15,143 bases of DNA from an uncultured Collinsella sp. GTDB taxonomy: Bacteria > Actinomycetota > Coriobacteriia > Coriobacteriales > Coriobacteriaceae. Numbering within the stretch: the stretch's first letter is position 1; each line of letters starts with the position of its first letter. The notes below the pieces were generated by a model. That model had not been told where the DNA came from and did no database searches. It was given only the letters and a program-made list of their open reading frames with translations. Below are positions 1 to 6,080 of the stretch, piece after piece. Location: assembly GCA_959600835.1 (NCBI GenBank), contig CAUGNQ010000050.1, positions 1 through 15,143 of the forward strand. The letters are read 5' to 3'. The position numbers and the translations under genes are program-made.

Positions 1-728
1 TGGTTCCACACCCACGAAAGGCCCCAAGCAGCCGGCGTCTTCAGGTACGGATCGCGTACGTCATCGAGCACGGCGCGGGCCCGCGGAGGCAGCTTGCCCG
101 CCAAGCGTCCGCCCAAAAGCGGTTCCATCACAAACACCGCGAGCCCGCGCTCGGCGGCTGCTATAAGTCCCGCCGTTCCCGCTTGGTAGCGCTCTCCAGC
201 GTAGTTGTACTGAATCTGGCAAAAATCCCAGTCATACGCGTCGAGCATCGTCAGGAAGTCCGTCGCACTGCCGTGATACGAAAAACCTATCTGGCGAATA
301 CGCCCCGCAGCCTTTTGGTGCGCAATCCAGTCTTCGATGCCCAACGCCACCACGCGCTCCCACTGGGCGGGCGAAGTGATGTTGTGCATAAGGTAATAGT
401 CGATATGGTCGGTCCGCAGGCGGCGCAGTTGCTCGTCGAAGAACCGGTCGAAATCCTCCGCGCACTTGCACGAAGCGTGCGGCAACTTAGTCGCGAGCAA
501 CACGCGGTCGCGCAGACCCAGGCGCTCAAGTGAGGCGCCCACGCACACCTCGTTACCGGGATAGAGATACGCGGTATCCAGATAATTAATCCCCTGCTCC
601 ACCGCACGGGAAATGATGGCATCGGCTGTCTTCGCATCCGGACGTCCCGGCGCACCGGGAAATCTCATGCAGCCCAGACCCAGAGCAGATATTCGGTTAC
701 CACTTTTGGGGTCAACGCGGTATTGCAC
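1..728 (-). CDS. Aldo/keto reductase, C-terminal part cut by window edge
   Basis: This is an NAD(P)H-dependent cytosolic oxidoreductase with a TIM-barrel AKR fold; its substrate cannot be told. I translated about 242 residues from the minus strand, open to the window edge. The AKR catalytic tetrad is visible: Asp51 and Tyr56 (DTAYLYPGNE), Lys81 (ATKLPH) and His115 (YYLMHN). The N-terminus (QYRVDPKSG...ISALGLGCMRFPG) resembles the COG1453-type AKRs, which often end in a 4Fe-4S domain; any such domain would lie outside the window. I chose the GTG at 728 because GGGAGG lies just upstream and the family usually starts with a short strand before the LG.GCMR motif. An in-frame ATG at 746 is the alternative. 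It diverges from the panE-like gene. Family assignment is firm; substrate and start are less so. Confidence 0.9.
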   Translation of the reverse strand, partial: MQYRVDPKSGNRISALGLGCMRFPGAPGRPDAKTADAIISRAVEQGINYLDTAYLYPGNEVCVGASLERLGLRDRVLLATKLPHASCKCAEDFDRFFDEQLRRLRTDHIDYYLMHNITSPAQWERVVALGIEDWIAHQKAAGRIRQIGFSYHGSATDFLTMLDAYDWDFCQIQYNYAGERYQAGTAGLIAAAERGLAVFVMEPLLGGRLAGKLPPRARAVLDDVRDPYLKTPAAWGLSWVWN

Positions 729-815
729 GGCCCCTCCCTTCGCCATCAGCGCCGCGGCAAGGCGAAACACAATGGTCACGCGGCCGAAACATCGTGGAAT
801 CGCAATCGAGAACGT

Positions 816-845
816 ATCGTAACGCAGCAGAAATCGAGCTGTCAC
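816..845 (-). promoter_or_regulatory. Possible sigma70-type promoter for the aldo/keto reductase
   Basis: On the minus strand a -35-like GTGACA (840-845) lies 18 nt before a -10-like TACGAT (816-821). Initiation would fall near 809, giving a leader of about 80 nt. Hexamer matches are 5/6 and 4/6, so this is only suggestive. Confidence 0.35.
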
Positions 846-933
846 GGCACCGCTTTAACATCAGCAAAAAGCCCGATGAAAGGAGCAACAAACAAATACG
901 GCCATCCGGTGCACGCAGCATGGTCCGGCGGCA

Positions 934-970
934 TACAATCCATCAGGCGCCCCTTACGCGGGTGCCTTTT
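934..970 (+). promoter_or_regulatory. -10 element and 5'-UTR hairpin ahead of the panE-like gene
   Basis: A TACAAT hexamer at 934-939 is a plausible -10 box with no convincing -35. Directly after it, GGCGCCC (946-952) pairs with GGGTGCC (960-966) around a 7-nt loop, with one G-U pair, followed by TTTT (967-970). The hairpin would sit at the extreme 5' end of the transcript. It could stabilise the mRNA or act as a weak terminator or attenuator. Confidence 0.4.
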
Positions 971-989
971 ATATGGGGAGATGATTCGC

Positions 990-1904
990 ATGCAGATCAA
1001 CAAGGTCGCCTTTATCGGCAAGGGCGGTGTCGGGCTACTCTACGGCAGCATGATTGCCAAGGCCCTCGGCAATGACGCCGTCGAATACGTCATGGACGAC
1101 GCTCGCTTTGAGCGCCATGCGAACGACGCGCTCACCGTCAACGGCAAGCCCTGCGATCTCACGTCCGTCCGCGCCAGCAAGGCAACGCCCGCCGATCTGG
1201 TCATCCTGACGGTCAAGACCACCGGTCTCGACCAAGCACTCAAGACTATGGAGCGCGTCGTGGGACCCAATACGCTCATCGCCTCGCTGTGCAACGGCAT
1301 CACGAGCGAGCAAAAGATTGCCGAGCGCTTTGGCTGGGAGCATACCGTTCTTGGTATTTGCCAGGGCATGGACGCTGTGTTTCTCAACGGAGAGCTCACC
1401 TTTACCAACACGGGCGAAATCCGCTTTGGCGCGGCGGCCGGTACGGATCCCGCAGCCATCACCGCAATCGACGAGCTCTACACGCGCTGCGGCATCGCAC
1501 ACACCGTCGAGGACGACATCGCCCACCGCATGTGGGCCAAACTCATGCTCAACGACGGCATCAACCAGACCTGCATGGCCTACGGCGGCACGTACGGAAG
1601 CGCCACGGAGCCGGGCTCCGAGCAGCGTCGCTGCCTTGTTTCCGCCATGCGCGAAACGCTTGCGGTCGCCAACGCCGAGGGCGTTGAGCTGACCGAGGCA
1701 GACCTGACGCAGATGGTGCACCTCATCGAAGGAATCGATCCCGCCGGCATGCCCTCGATGGCGCAAGACCGCGTCGCGCGGCGCAAAACCGAGGTCGAGG
1801 AGTTCGCCGGCACCATCTGCCGTCTGGCGGCCAAGCACGATATCCAGGCACCGCAGAACGAATGGCTCTATCAGCGCATTCGCGATATCGAGGCAAGCTG
1901 GTAG
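990..1904 (+). CDS. 2-dehydropantoate 2-reductase family protein (PanE/ApbA)
   Basis: The family reduces ketopantoate to pantoate with NADPH in pantothenate and CoA synthesis, but PanE paralogues also reduce other 2-oxoacids. The 304-residue length is typical. A Rossmann glycine motif (IGKGGVG, 9-15) opens the protein. The C-terminal helical domain carries the catalytic lysine (MWAKLMLN, Lys184) with Asn188, and the conserved acidic site in SMAQD...RRKTEVEEFAG (Ser256, Asp260, Glu268). The frame stays open upstream to 723, but the ATG at 990 has GGGGAG 9 nt before it and begins directly with the Rossmann strand. The ATG at 981 abuts that Shine-Dalgarno too closely. No panB, panC or panD is nearby, so I withhold the panE symbol. 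It is a single-gene unit closed by a clear terminator. Confidence 0.9.
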   Translation: MQINKVAFIGKGGVGLLYGSMIAKALGNDAVEYVMDDARFERHANDALTVNGKPCDLTSVRASKATPADLVILTVKTTGLDQALKTMERVVGPNTLIASLCNGITSEQKIAERFGWEHTVLGICQGMDAVFLNGELTFTNTGEIRFGAAAGTDPAAITAIDELYTRCGIAHTVEDDIAHRMWAKLMLNDGINQTCMAYGGTYGSATEPGSEQRRCLVSAMRETLAVANAEGVELTEADLTQMVHLIEGIDPAGMPSMAQDRVARRKTEVEEFAGTICRLAAKHDIQAPQNEWLYQRIRDIEASW

Positions 1905-1937
1905 CGCCCGACTCACCACGTCAACAGACTCAACAGC

Positions 1938-1974
1938 AAAGCCGCCGCAAGGGCACTCCCCTTACGGCGGCTTT
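1938..1974. terminator. Bidirectional intrinsic terminator
   Basis: AAAGCCGCCG (1938-1947) pairs perfectly with CGGCGGCTTT (1965-1974), and the stem continues inward through AAGGG/CCCTT after one mismatch. A-rich and T-rich flanks on the two sides would serve both the plus-strand panE-like gene and the minus-strand gene that ends at 2012. Confidence 0.85.
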
Positions 1975-2011
1975 CATCTTCATCTATAACCAGTAGTCGA
2001 TGTCCCGACGG

Positions 2012-2218
2012 TCAGAGCTGCGACTCCGAGGCCTGGCCCTCATCGTCGCGACAAAGGACTACACCCGCACTTCCCAGCAGCGCGGCCGCAATCAGCGCAC
2101 CAACCACGATTGGAGCAGCCCCGCATGACCCCTGCATGCCCGCAATGAGCGCGGCCGTAGGACCAAGGCAACCAAGCGTCAATGCAACGGCGGCAACGGC
2201 GATATCTCGAGCATTCAC
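2012..2218 (-). CDS. Small two-helix membrane protein, function unknown
   Basis: A 68-residue protein with two hydrophobic stretches: roughly residues 5-27 (IAVAAVALTLGCLGPTAALI) and 36-55 (PIVVGALIAAALLGSAGVVL). They are joined by a short Gly/Ser loop holding a cysteine, and the tail is acidic (RDDEGQASE). I predict a membrane hairpin and recognise no family. The start is GTG at 2218, with GGAGGA (minus strand; 2228-2233 on plus) ten nucleotides upstream, which is a good ribosome site. A perfect inverted repeat abuts and partly overlaps that site. The gene lies alone between two terminators. That it is a real gene is supported by the Shine-Dalgarno, the hydrophobic pattern and the fit between terminators; the function is open. 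Confidence 0.65.
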   Translation of the reverse strand: MNARDIAVAAVALTLGCLGPTAALIAGMQGSCGAAPIVVGALIAAALLGSAGVVLCRDDEGQASESQL

Positions 2219-2232
2219 AAGACCACTTCCTC

Positions 2233-2257
2233 CACGAGAAAGACTTTGTTTCTCGTG
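2233..2257 (-). promoter_or_regulatory. Inverted repeat at the ribosome site of the membrane miniprotein
   Basis: CACGAGAAA (2233-2241) and TTTCTCGTG (2249-2257) form a perfect 9-bp inverted repeat with a 7-nt spacer. In the minus-strand transcript the hairpin ends exactly where the GGAGGA ribosome site begins. It could be an RNA hairpin that limits ribosome access or a DNA operator. There is no U-tract, so a terminator is unlikely. Confidence 0.5.
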
Positions 2258-2328
2258 ACTTAGTGTGCCCCGTGCCCATATGCGCGGCGTACGGCCACGG
2301 TAAGCGCTCTGTTAACTCAAGCATGCAC

Positions 2329-2360
2329 AAAAAACGGACGCCTTTTCGTTGCCCAAAGGC
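2329..2360 (-). terminator. Probable intrinsic terminator of the secreted-protein gene
   Basis: On the minus strand GCCTTT (2355-2360) pairs with AAAGGC (2340-2345), followed after five bases by TTTTTT (2329-2334). It lies 46 nt past the stop codon at 2406. The stem is short and the U-tract slightly displaced, so confidence is moderate. Confidence 0.5.
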
Positions 2361-2405
2361 TCGGTAAAGACGCTCGCCCGTCATGTCCAATTGGCTTATG
2401 GCAGA

Positions 2406-3182
2406 TTACCAACCGGTATAGTAGTCGGTGGTTCCGGCTGCGCAGCCGGAGTCATAGACCTTGCACTCACCCTTGGAACCGGTAAACGTGGAGCCTTGGG
2501 CCTTATCGCCCGCGGCAACGACATAGTAACCATCGGAATCGCGCCAAAAGCCCTCGGAATCCTGCGTCCACTCGCCCGTGCGGTGGTGATACAACACGTT
2601 GCTGCTGTAATAAGTCTCGCGGCGGCCGTTATAGTTATTGACGCCGCTCGAGCGCGTCAGACCCGAGCCGTTCGCGTAATACGCAGCAGACGTATAAGAC
2701 GAGCCGAAGCCGGCGTTGTAATACGAAGCCTGAACGGCCTCAGCGGCCTCGGCTTCGGCTGCGGCAGCCTCGAGCGCCTCGCGCTTGGCATCCTCAAGCG
2801 TGGAGCGAAGCTCGTCGAGCTCGGTCGACTTGGCGTCGACCTCCCCCATCGTCAACAGGCTACCCGCACCGTCGATGCAACCCTGCAGCACAGCACGCTC
2901 GTCATCGGTAGCATAGTCGCCATACATATTCATAATGATCTGAGCGCGCATCTCAAGGGAATCGCGCTTGGCCTCCATCGAGGCGTTCCACTCCTGCATG
3001 GAACCATAACCATCGCCGCGATAGTCAACGGGCTGCACCAGCGTCGCCTCGGACGGCGTAGGTCCAACCGTATCGGATAGTGTTGCCGCGTGGGCATCGG
3101 TTGCACCGGCGCCCGCCAAAAGTGCCACGGTCAGAGCGGCGGAAAGGGCGGCGGCTTTCGGTTTTCGTGAATCGATCCTCAT
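2406..3182 (-). CDS. Secreted coiled-coil protein with Tyr-rich linker and C-terminal domain
   Basis: A 258-residue exported protein of unknown function. Residues 1-32 form a classical signal peptide: RKPK, then a hydrophobic core, then AHA before residue 33. Residues about 60-115 are helical. Residues 116-152 are an Ala/Glu-rich coiled coil (DELRSTLEDAKREALEAAAA and on). Residues 153-200 are a Tyr/Asn/Ser/Gly-rich linker. The end (205-258) is a compact domain with three Trp, several Tyr and two Cys (Cys240, Cys247; ECKVYDSGC), ending TGW. The cysteines could form a disulfide outside the cell. The start at 3182 is followed at once by the signal peptide and preceded by GGAGG (3194-3198 on plus) 11 nt away. 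The longer open frame to 3488 has no signal sequence at its front. A minus-strand TACTAT (3248-3253) may be its -10. A cell-wall role is a guess. Confidence 0.8.
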   Translation of the reverse strand: MRIDSRKPKAAALSAALTVALLAGAGATDAHAATLSDTVGPTPSEATLVQPVDYRGDGYGSMQEWNASMEAKRDSLEMRAQIIMNMYGDYATDDERAVLQGCIDGAGSLLTMGEVDAKSTELDELRSTLEDAKREALEAAAAEAEAAEAVQASYYNAGFGSSYTSAAYYANGSGLTRSSGVNNYNGRRETYYSSNVLYHHRTGEWTQDSEGFWRDSDGYYVVAAGDKAQGSTFTGSKGECKVYDSGCAAGTTDYYTGW

Positions 3183-3373
3183 GTAGCTGGAAACCTCCGT
3201 AGTGCGTTTTTGCTGCGTTTGAGCTGCGTGTGATTCGATCGCGCTGCATAGTACCCCGAGCAAATCGCGACCTGCGGTTTTACTCAAAAGGCGCACGTCA
3301 ATTGCGTAAAACTCACATCCTCTTAACAGGAGTTTTCCACATATCGATTGCATAAAGCATGCCAAAAACCCTG

Positions 3374-3398
3374 TTTTTGCACCCGCTCTATGCAAAAA
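3374..3398. repeat. Inverted repeat TTTTTGCA-N9-TGCAAAAA in an AT-rich intergenic patch
   Basis: Two perfect 8-nt arms (3374-3381 and 3391-3398) flank a 9-nt spacer. Nested beside it are CAAAAA/TTTTTG (3363-3368 and 3374-3379) and GCAT/ATGC pairs from 3350. The patch lies between the metY terminator and the probable promoter of the secreted-protein gene. It may be an operator or a dispersed intergenic repeat. Confidence 0.4.
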
Positions 3399-3434
3399 AG
3401 GCGCCTGTGCAACCATTGTTCGCACAGGCGCCTT
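3394..3434 (-). terminator. Intrinsic terminator of metY
   Basis: AAGGCGCCTGTGC (3398-3410) is perfectly complementary to GCACAGGCGCCTT (3422-3434), with an 11-nt loop. Read on the minus strand the stem runs into TTTTTT (3394-3399), a strong Rho-independent terminator 60 nt after the metY stop. The rest of the gene-free stretch 3183-3494 holds the AT-rich repeat patch, a TACTAT -10 candidate and the GGAGG of the secreted-protein gene; I see no gene in it. Confidence 0.9.
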
Positions 3435-3494
3435 GAGCAGGCATTTTATGCAGTTATACCTATCGAGTCGCAAGGGGTCCTTGCACAAGTCGCC

Positions 3495-4805
3495 TTACTC
3501 GTCCAGCGCGGCGAAGGCCTGCTTCAGATCCCAAATGATATCCTCGGCGTTCTCGGTACCGATGGAAAGACGGATCGTGGAGGGCGTGATGTTCTGCTCG
3601 GCGAGCTCCTCGGCAGAGAGCTGGGAGTGCGTAGTGGTAGCCGGGTGCACGACGAGCGACTTGACGTCGGCCACGTTGGCGAGCAGCGAGAACACCTGCA
3701 GATGATCGATGAACTTCCAAGCTGCCTCCTGGCCACCCTTAATCTCAAAGGTAAAGATCGAGGCACCGCCGTTGGGGAAGTACTTCTGATAGAGCTCGTG
3801 ATCGGGGTGCTCAGACAGGCTCGGGTGGTTCACCTTGGCGACATGGCTATCACCAGCCAGGAACTCAACGACCTTCTTGGTGTTCTCGACATGACGGTCA
3901 ACGCGCAGCGACAGAGTCTCGGTGCCCTGGAGCAGGATCCAAGCGTTGAACGGGCTGATGCAGGCGCCCTCGTCACGCAGCAGGATGGCGCGGACATAGG
4001 TTGCGAAGGCGGCGGGACCGGCAGCCTCGGCAAACGAGACGCCATGGTAGGAGGGGTTGGGCTCGGCGATCTGCTCATACTTGCCGCTCGCCTTCCAATC
4101 GAAGTTACCGCCGTCGACGATCACACCGCCCAGCGAGGTGCCGTGGCCGCCGATGAACTTGGTTGCGGAGTGGACGACGATGTTGGCACCATGCTCCAGC
4201 GGACGGAACAGATACGGGGTGCCGAAGGTGTTGTCGACGACAACCGGTAAACCGTGCTTCTTGGCGATCTCGGAGATGGCGTCGATATTGGGGATGTCAG
4301 AATTGGGGTTGCCGAGCGTCTCGAGGTAGATGACCGTGGTGTTGTCCTTGATGGCGCCCTCGACCTCGTCCAGGTTATGGGCGTCGACAAACGTGGTCTC
4401 GACGCCAAACTGTGAGAGCGTATGCTCCAGCAGGTTGTAGGAACCGCCGTAGATGGTCTTCTGGGCGACCACGTGGTCACCAGCCTGGGCAAGTGCCTGC
4501 AGGGTATAGGTGATGGCAGCGGCACCGGAGGCGACGGCAAGACCGGCCACGCCACCCTCGAGCGCGGCGATACGGTCCTCGAAGACGCCCTGGGTGGAGT
4601 TGGTCAGACGGCCGTAGATGTTACCGGCGTCGGCAAGACCAAAGCGGTCGGCGGCGTGCTGGGAGTTGTGGAACACATAGCTCGTGGTTTGATAGATAGG
4701 CACGGCACGGGAGTCGGATGCAGGATCGGCGCTCTCCTGGCCAACGTGCAGCTGCAGGGTATCGAAACCAAAGGTGTGCTCGGGGTTGTTGATGAACTGG
4801 CTCAT
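3495..4805 (-). CDS. metY: O-acetylhomoserine sulfhydrylase (aminocarboxypropyltransferase)
   Basis: This PLP enzyme of the Cys/Met metabolism family joins sulfide to O-acetyl-L-homoserine, giving homocysteine for methionine synthesis in the cytosol. The 436 residues match the longer MetY class rather than MetB/MetC (about 380-400). It begins FDTLQLHVGQE and has the conserved PIYQTTSYVF (36-45), the PLP-ring region YGRLTNST, Asp191 in VVVDNTFGTPY, and the PLP Schiff-base lysine in HSATKFIGGHGT (Lys216). The C-terminal HPATTTHSQL and PSTIRLSIGTE motifs are also typical. The ATG has AAGGAG 8 nt upstream. A sigma70 promoter, a 17-codon leader ORF and a divergent LysR gene lie upstream, and a strong terminator closes it, so it is a monocistronic regulated unit. 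The family is certain; the exact acyl donor (acetyl or succinyl) is inferred. Confidence 0.95.
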   Translation of the reverse strand: MSQFINNPEHTFGFDTLQLHVGQESADPASDSRAVPIYQTTSYVFHNSQHAADRFGLADAGNIYGRLTNSTQGVFEDRIAALEGGVAGLAVASGAAAITYTLQALAQAGDHVVAQKTIYGGSYNLLEHTLSQFGVETTFVDAHNLDEVEGAIKDNTTVIYLETLGNPNSDIPNIDAISEIAKKHGLPVVVDNTFGTPYLFRPLEHGANIVVHSATKFIGGHGTSLGGVIVDGGNFDWKASGKYEQIAEPNPSYHGVSFAEAAGPAAFATYVRAILLRDEGACISPFNAWILLQGTETLSLRVDRHVENTKKVVEFLAGDSHVAKVNHPSLSEHPDHELYQKYFPNGGASIFTFEIKGGQEAAWKFIDHLQVFSLLANVADVKSLVVHPATTTHSQLSAEELAEQNITPSTIRLSIGTENAEDIIWDLKQAFAALDE

Positions 4806-4866
4806 GATGATCTCCTTGATCGAACGAAAGTAAATAAAAAGAGAGAAGTAAGTCGCTGTCTCCTGA

Positions 4867-4920
4867 TCACGCCGACGGACGCAAACAGGAGCCCGGCATT
4901 CGTCTTGGTAAGCAATTCAT
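4867..4920 (-). CDS. Probable 17-residue leader peptide of metY, with Cys codons
   Basis: An ATG at 4920 opens an 18-codon frame ending in TGA at 4867-4869, encoding MNCLPRRMPGSCLRPSA. It is preceded by AAAGGAGG (minus strand; AGGAGG ends 7 nt before the ATG), one of the best Shine-Dalgarno sites in the window. It starts about 60 nt after the predicted metY transcription start and ends 61 nt before the metY ATG. Two cysteine codons (3 and 12) and one internal Met codon suit a sulfur-sensing leader ORF. Just after its stop, CAGGAG (4859-4864) can pair with CTCCTG in codons 10-12. Alternatively GGAGA there can pair with a later TCTCT that runs into TTTTT, so competing structures are possible. 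Translation is inferred from the ribosome site; attenuation is a hypothesis. Confidence 0.6.
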   Translation of the reverse strand: MNCLPRRMPGSCLRPSA

Positions 4921-4988
4921 ATGCGGGCCTCCTTTCGCATCCCGATTCCGTGGTTGGCTTAATTACCTACCGCCTTTGTGTGTTTTGA

Positions 4989-5017
4989 ATAGTACGAGCA
5001 TTGTTTCCCTCGGTCAA
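4989..5017 (-). promoter_or_regulatory. metY: Sigma70-type promoter of the metY leader
   Basis: On the minus strand TTGACC (5012-5017) and TACTAT (4989-4994) are separated by exactly 17 nt. This is the clearest promoter in the window. Initiation is expected near 4982, giving a leader of about 177 nt before metY that contains the short ORF. Confidence 0.75.
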
Positions 5018-5021
5018 TCAC

Positions 5022-5055
5022 TTAAAAGCGCTAACCTGTTATCGGTTTTTTAGAT
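5022..5055. promoter_or_regulatory. Two LysR-type T-N11-A boxes between metY and the regulator gene
   Basis: ATC-N9-GAT at 5041-5055 has the T-N11-A form bound by LysR-type regulators. Its centre is about 66 bp upstream of the predicted metY start, the usual position of the recognition site. TTA-N7-TAA at 5022-5034 is a second such dyad centred near -46, where activation sites usually lie. The assignment rests on pattern and spacing only. Confidence 0.45.
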
Positions 5056-5078
5056 AGTTATCGAAAGGACAGGAGCCG

Positions 5079-5981
5079 ATGACCCTCCAACAGCTTCGGT
5101 TTTTGATCGCCGTGGCAGAGTCCGGTTCAATCAACGCCGCAGCTCAGCGCCTCTATACGGCACAGTCCAATATCTCCAATGCCGTCAAAAGCCTGGAACA
5201 GGAGCTCCATCTGGAGATCTTTACGCGCTCCAGCCGCGGCGTCACGCTCACCAACGACGGTACCGAACTTTTAGGTTATGCACGCCAGGTCGTGGAGCAG
5301 GCAGATATGCTCGAGGCCCGCTACGAGGACGGCGGTACACCCCAGGCGCGCCTTGCCATCTCGGCCCAACACTACGCGTTTTCGGTCGAGGCCTTTGTCA
5401 ACGTCGTCGAGCGCTGCCGCGACAGCAAGTTCGAGTTCATCATGCGTGAGACCACCACATCGCAGATCATCGATGACGTCCGCGCGTTTCGCAGCGACAT
5501 CGGCATCCTCTATCTGGACGACTTTAACACCCGCGTTCTGCAGAAGGCTTTTGCCGATGCGCGCGCGAGCTTCCATCCCCTCTTCGACGCGACGGTCCAC
5601 GTCTTCGTAAGCGAGCGCCACCCGCTCGCACGTCGCCCTCAGCTCTCCCTTGCCGACCTCACGCCCTATACGCGCTACAGCTTTGAGCAGGGAACCTCAA
5701 ACTCCTTCTATTACGCCGAGGAACCTTTTAGCTATATCCCTTGCGACCGCAACATACGAATCTCGGACCGCGGAACACTTACTAACTTACTTATCACGTC
5801 GAACGGTTACACCCTGTCGACCGGTGTCCTCTCCAATGAAATGCAATGGGGTATGGCATCGATCCCGTTAGCAGACGCCCCAACGATGCGCGTAGGCTAT
5901 ATCATGCACGACGAGCGCAAGCCCTCTCCCCTCTTGCAGCAATACCTCGACGAACTCAACCGCATCATCCATGCCAACTAA
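5079..5981 (+). CDS. LysR-family transcriptional regulator, likely controls metY
   Basis: A 300-residue LysR-type regulator of standard length. The N-terminal winged helix-turn-helix is at residues 1-60 (LRFLIAVAESGSINAAAQRL, then SNISNAVKSLEQEL, then FTRSSRGVTLT). A linker helix follows, then a periplasmic-binding-protein-like effector domain from about residue 90 to 295 (ARLAISAQHYAFSVEAFV; SDIGILYLDD). The ATG is preceded by GGACAGGAG. It is transcribed divergently from metY with a shared 273-nt control region holding two LysR-type dyads, the usual layout for a LysR regulator and its target. By analogy with CysB/MetR-type regulators the ligand might be a sulfur metabolite such as O-acetyl-(homo)serine, but nothing in the protein fixes that. 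Autoregulation is likely from the overlapping arrangement. Confidence 0.9.
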   Translation: MTLQQLRFLIAVAESGSINAAAQRLYTAQSNISNAVKSLEQELHLEIFTRSSRGVTLTNDGTELLGYARQVVEQADMLEARYEDGGTPQARLAISAQHYAFSVEAFVNVVERCRDSKFEFIMRETTTSQIIDDVRAFRSDIGILYLDDFNTRVLQKAFADARASFHPLFDATVHVFVSERHPLARRPQLSLADLTPYTRYSFEQGTSNSFYYAEEPFSYIPCDRNIRISDRGTLTNLLITSNGYTLSTGVLSNEMQWGMASIPLADAPTMRVGYIMHDERKPSPLLQQYLDELNRIIHAN

Positions 5982-6036
5982 CTGTCGGAAGACGGGGTAG
6001 AAATCGTAGATTGCTAGCCCCCGGCGGGCATGGCGC

Positions 6037-6042
6037 TACAAT
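6037..6042 (+). promoter_or_regulatory. -10 element ahead of rnhA
   Basis: GCGCTACAAT contains a TACAAT -10 hexamer 38 nt before the rnhA start. A TTGCTA lies 20 nt upstream (6011-6016), too far for an ideal -35. A very similar GCGCTACACT occurs before the next gene (6603-6608). Confidence 0.4.
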
Positions 6043-6080
6043 GGTCACTCACACGAAACGCGCCCAACGAAAGGAAGCCC

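Noticed and set aside
723..989. In-frame N-terminal extension of the panE-like gene back to an ATG at 723
   Set aside because: It would put 89 unconserved residues before the Rossmann strand and run through the -10 box and 5' hairpin. The ATG at 990 has a well-placed Shine-Dalgarno.
1035..1919. 294-codon minus-strand open frame
   Set aside because: It is antisense to the clearly coding panE-like gene, has no recognisable domains, and arises from high GC third positions.
3183..3488. Upstream extension of the secreted-protein frame to 3488
   Set aside because: It would run through the metY terminator and put 102 residues ahead of a classical signal peptide.
3348..4250. 300-codon plus-strand open frame opposite metY
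   Set aside because: It begins inside the AT-rich repeat and terminator patch and is antisense to conserved metY sequence; no domain or ribosome site is seen.
4806..4982. A SAM riboswitch or T-box in the metY leader
   Set aside because: I could not find the conserved core motifs of SAM-I/IV riboswitches or the T-box sequence; the leader ORF explains the region better. A covariance-model search would settle it.
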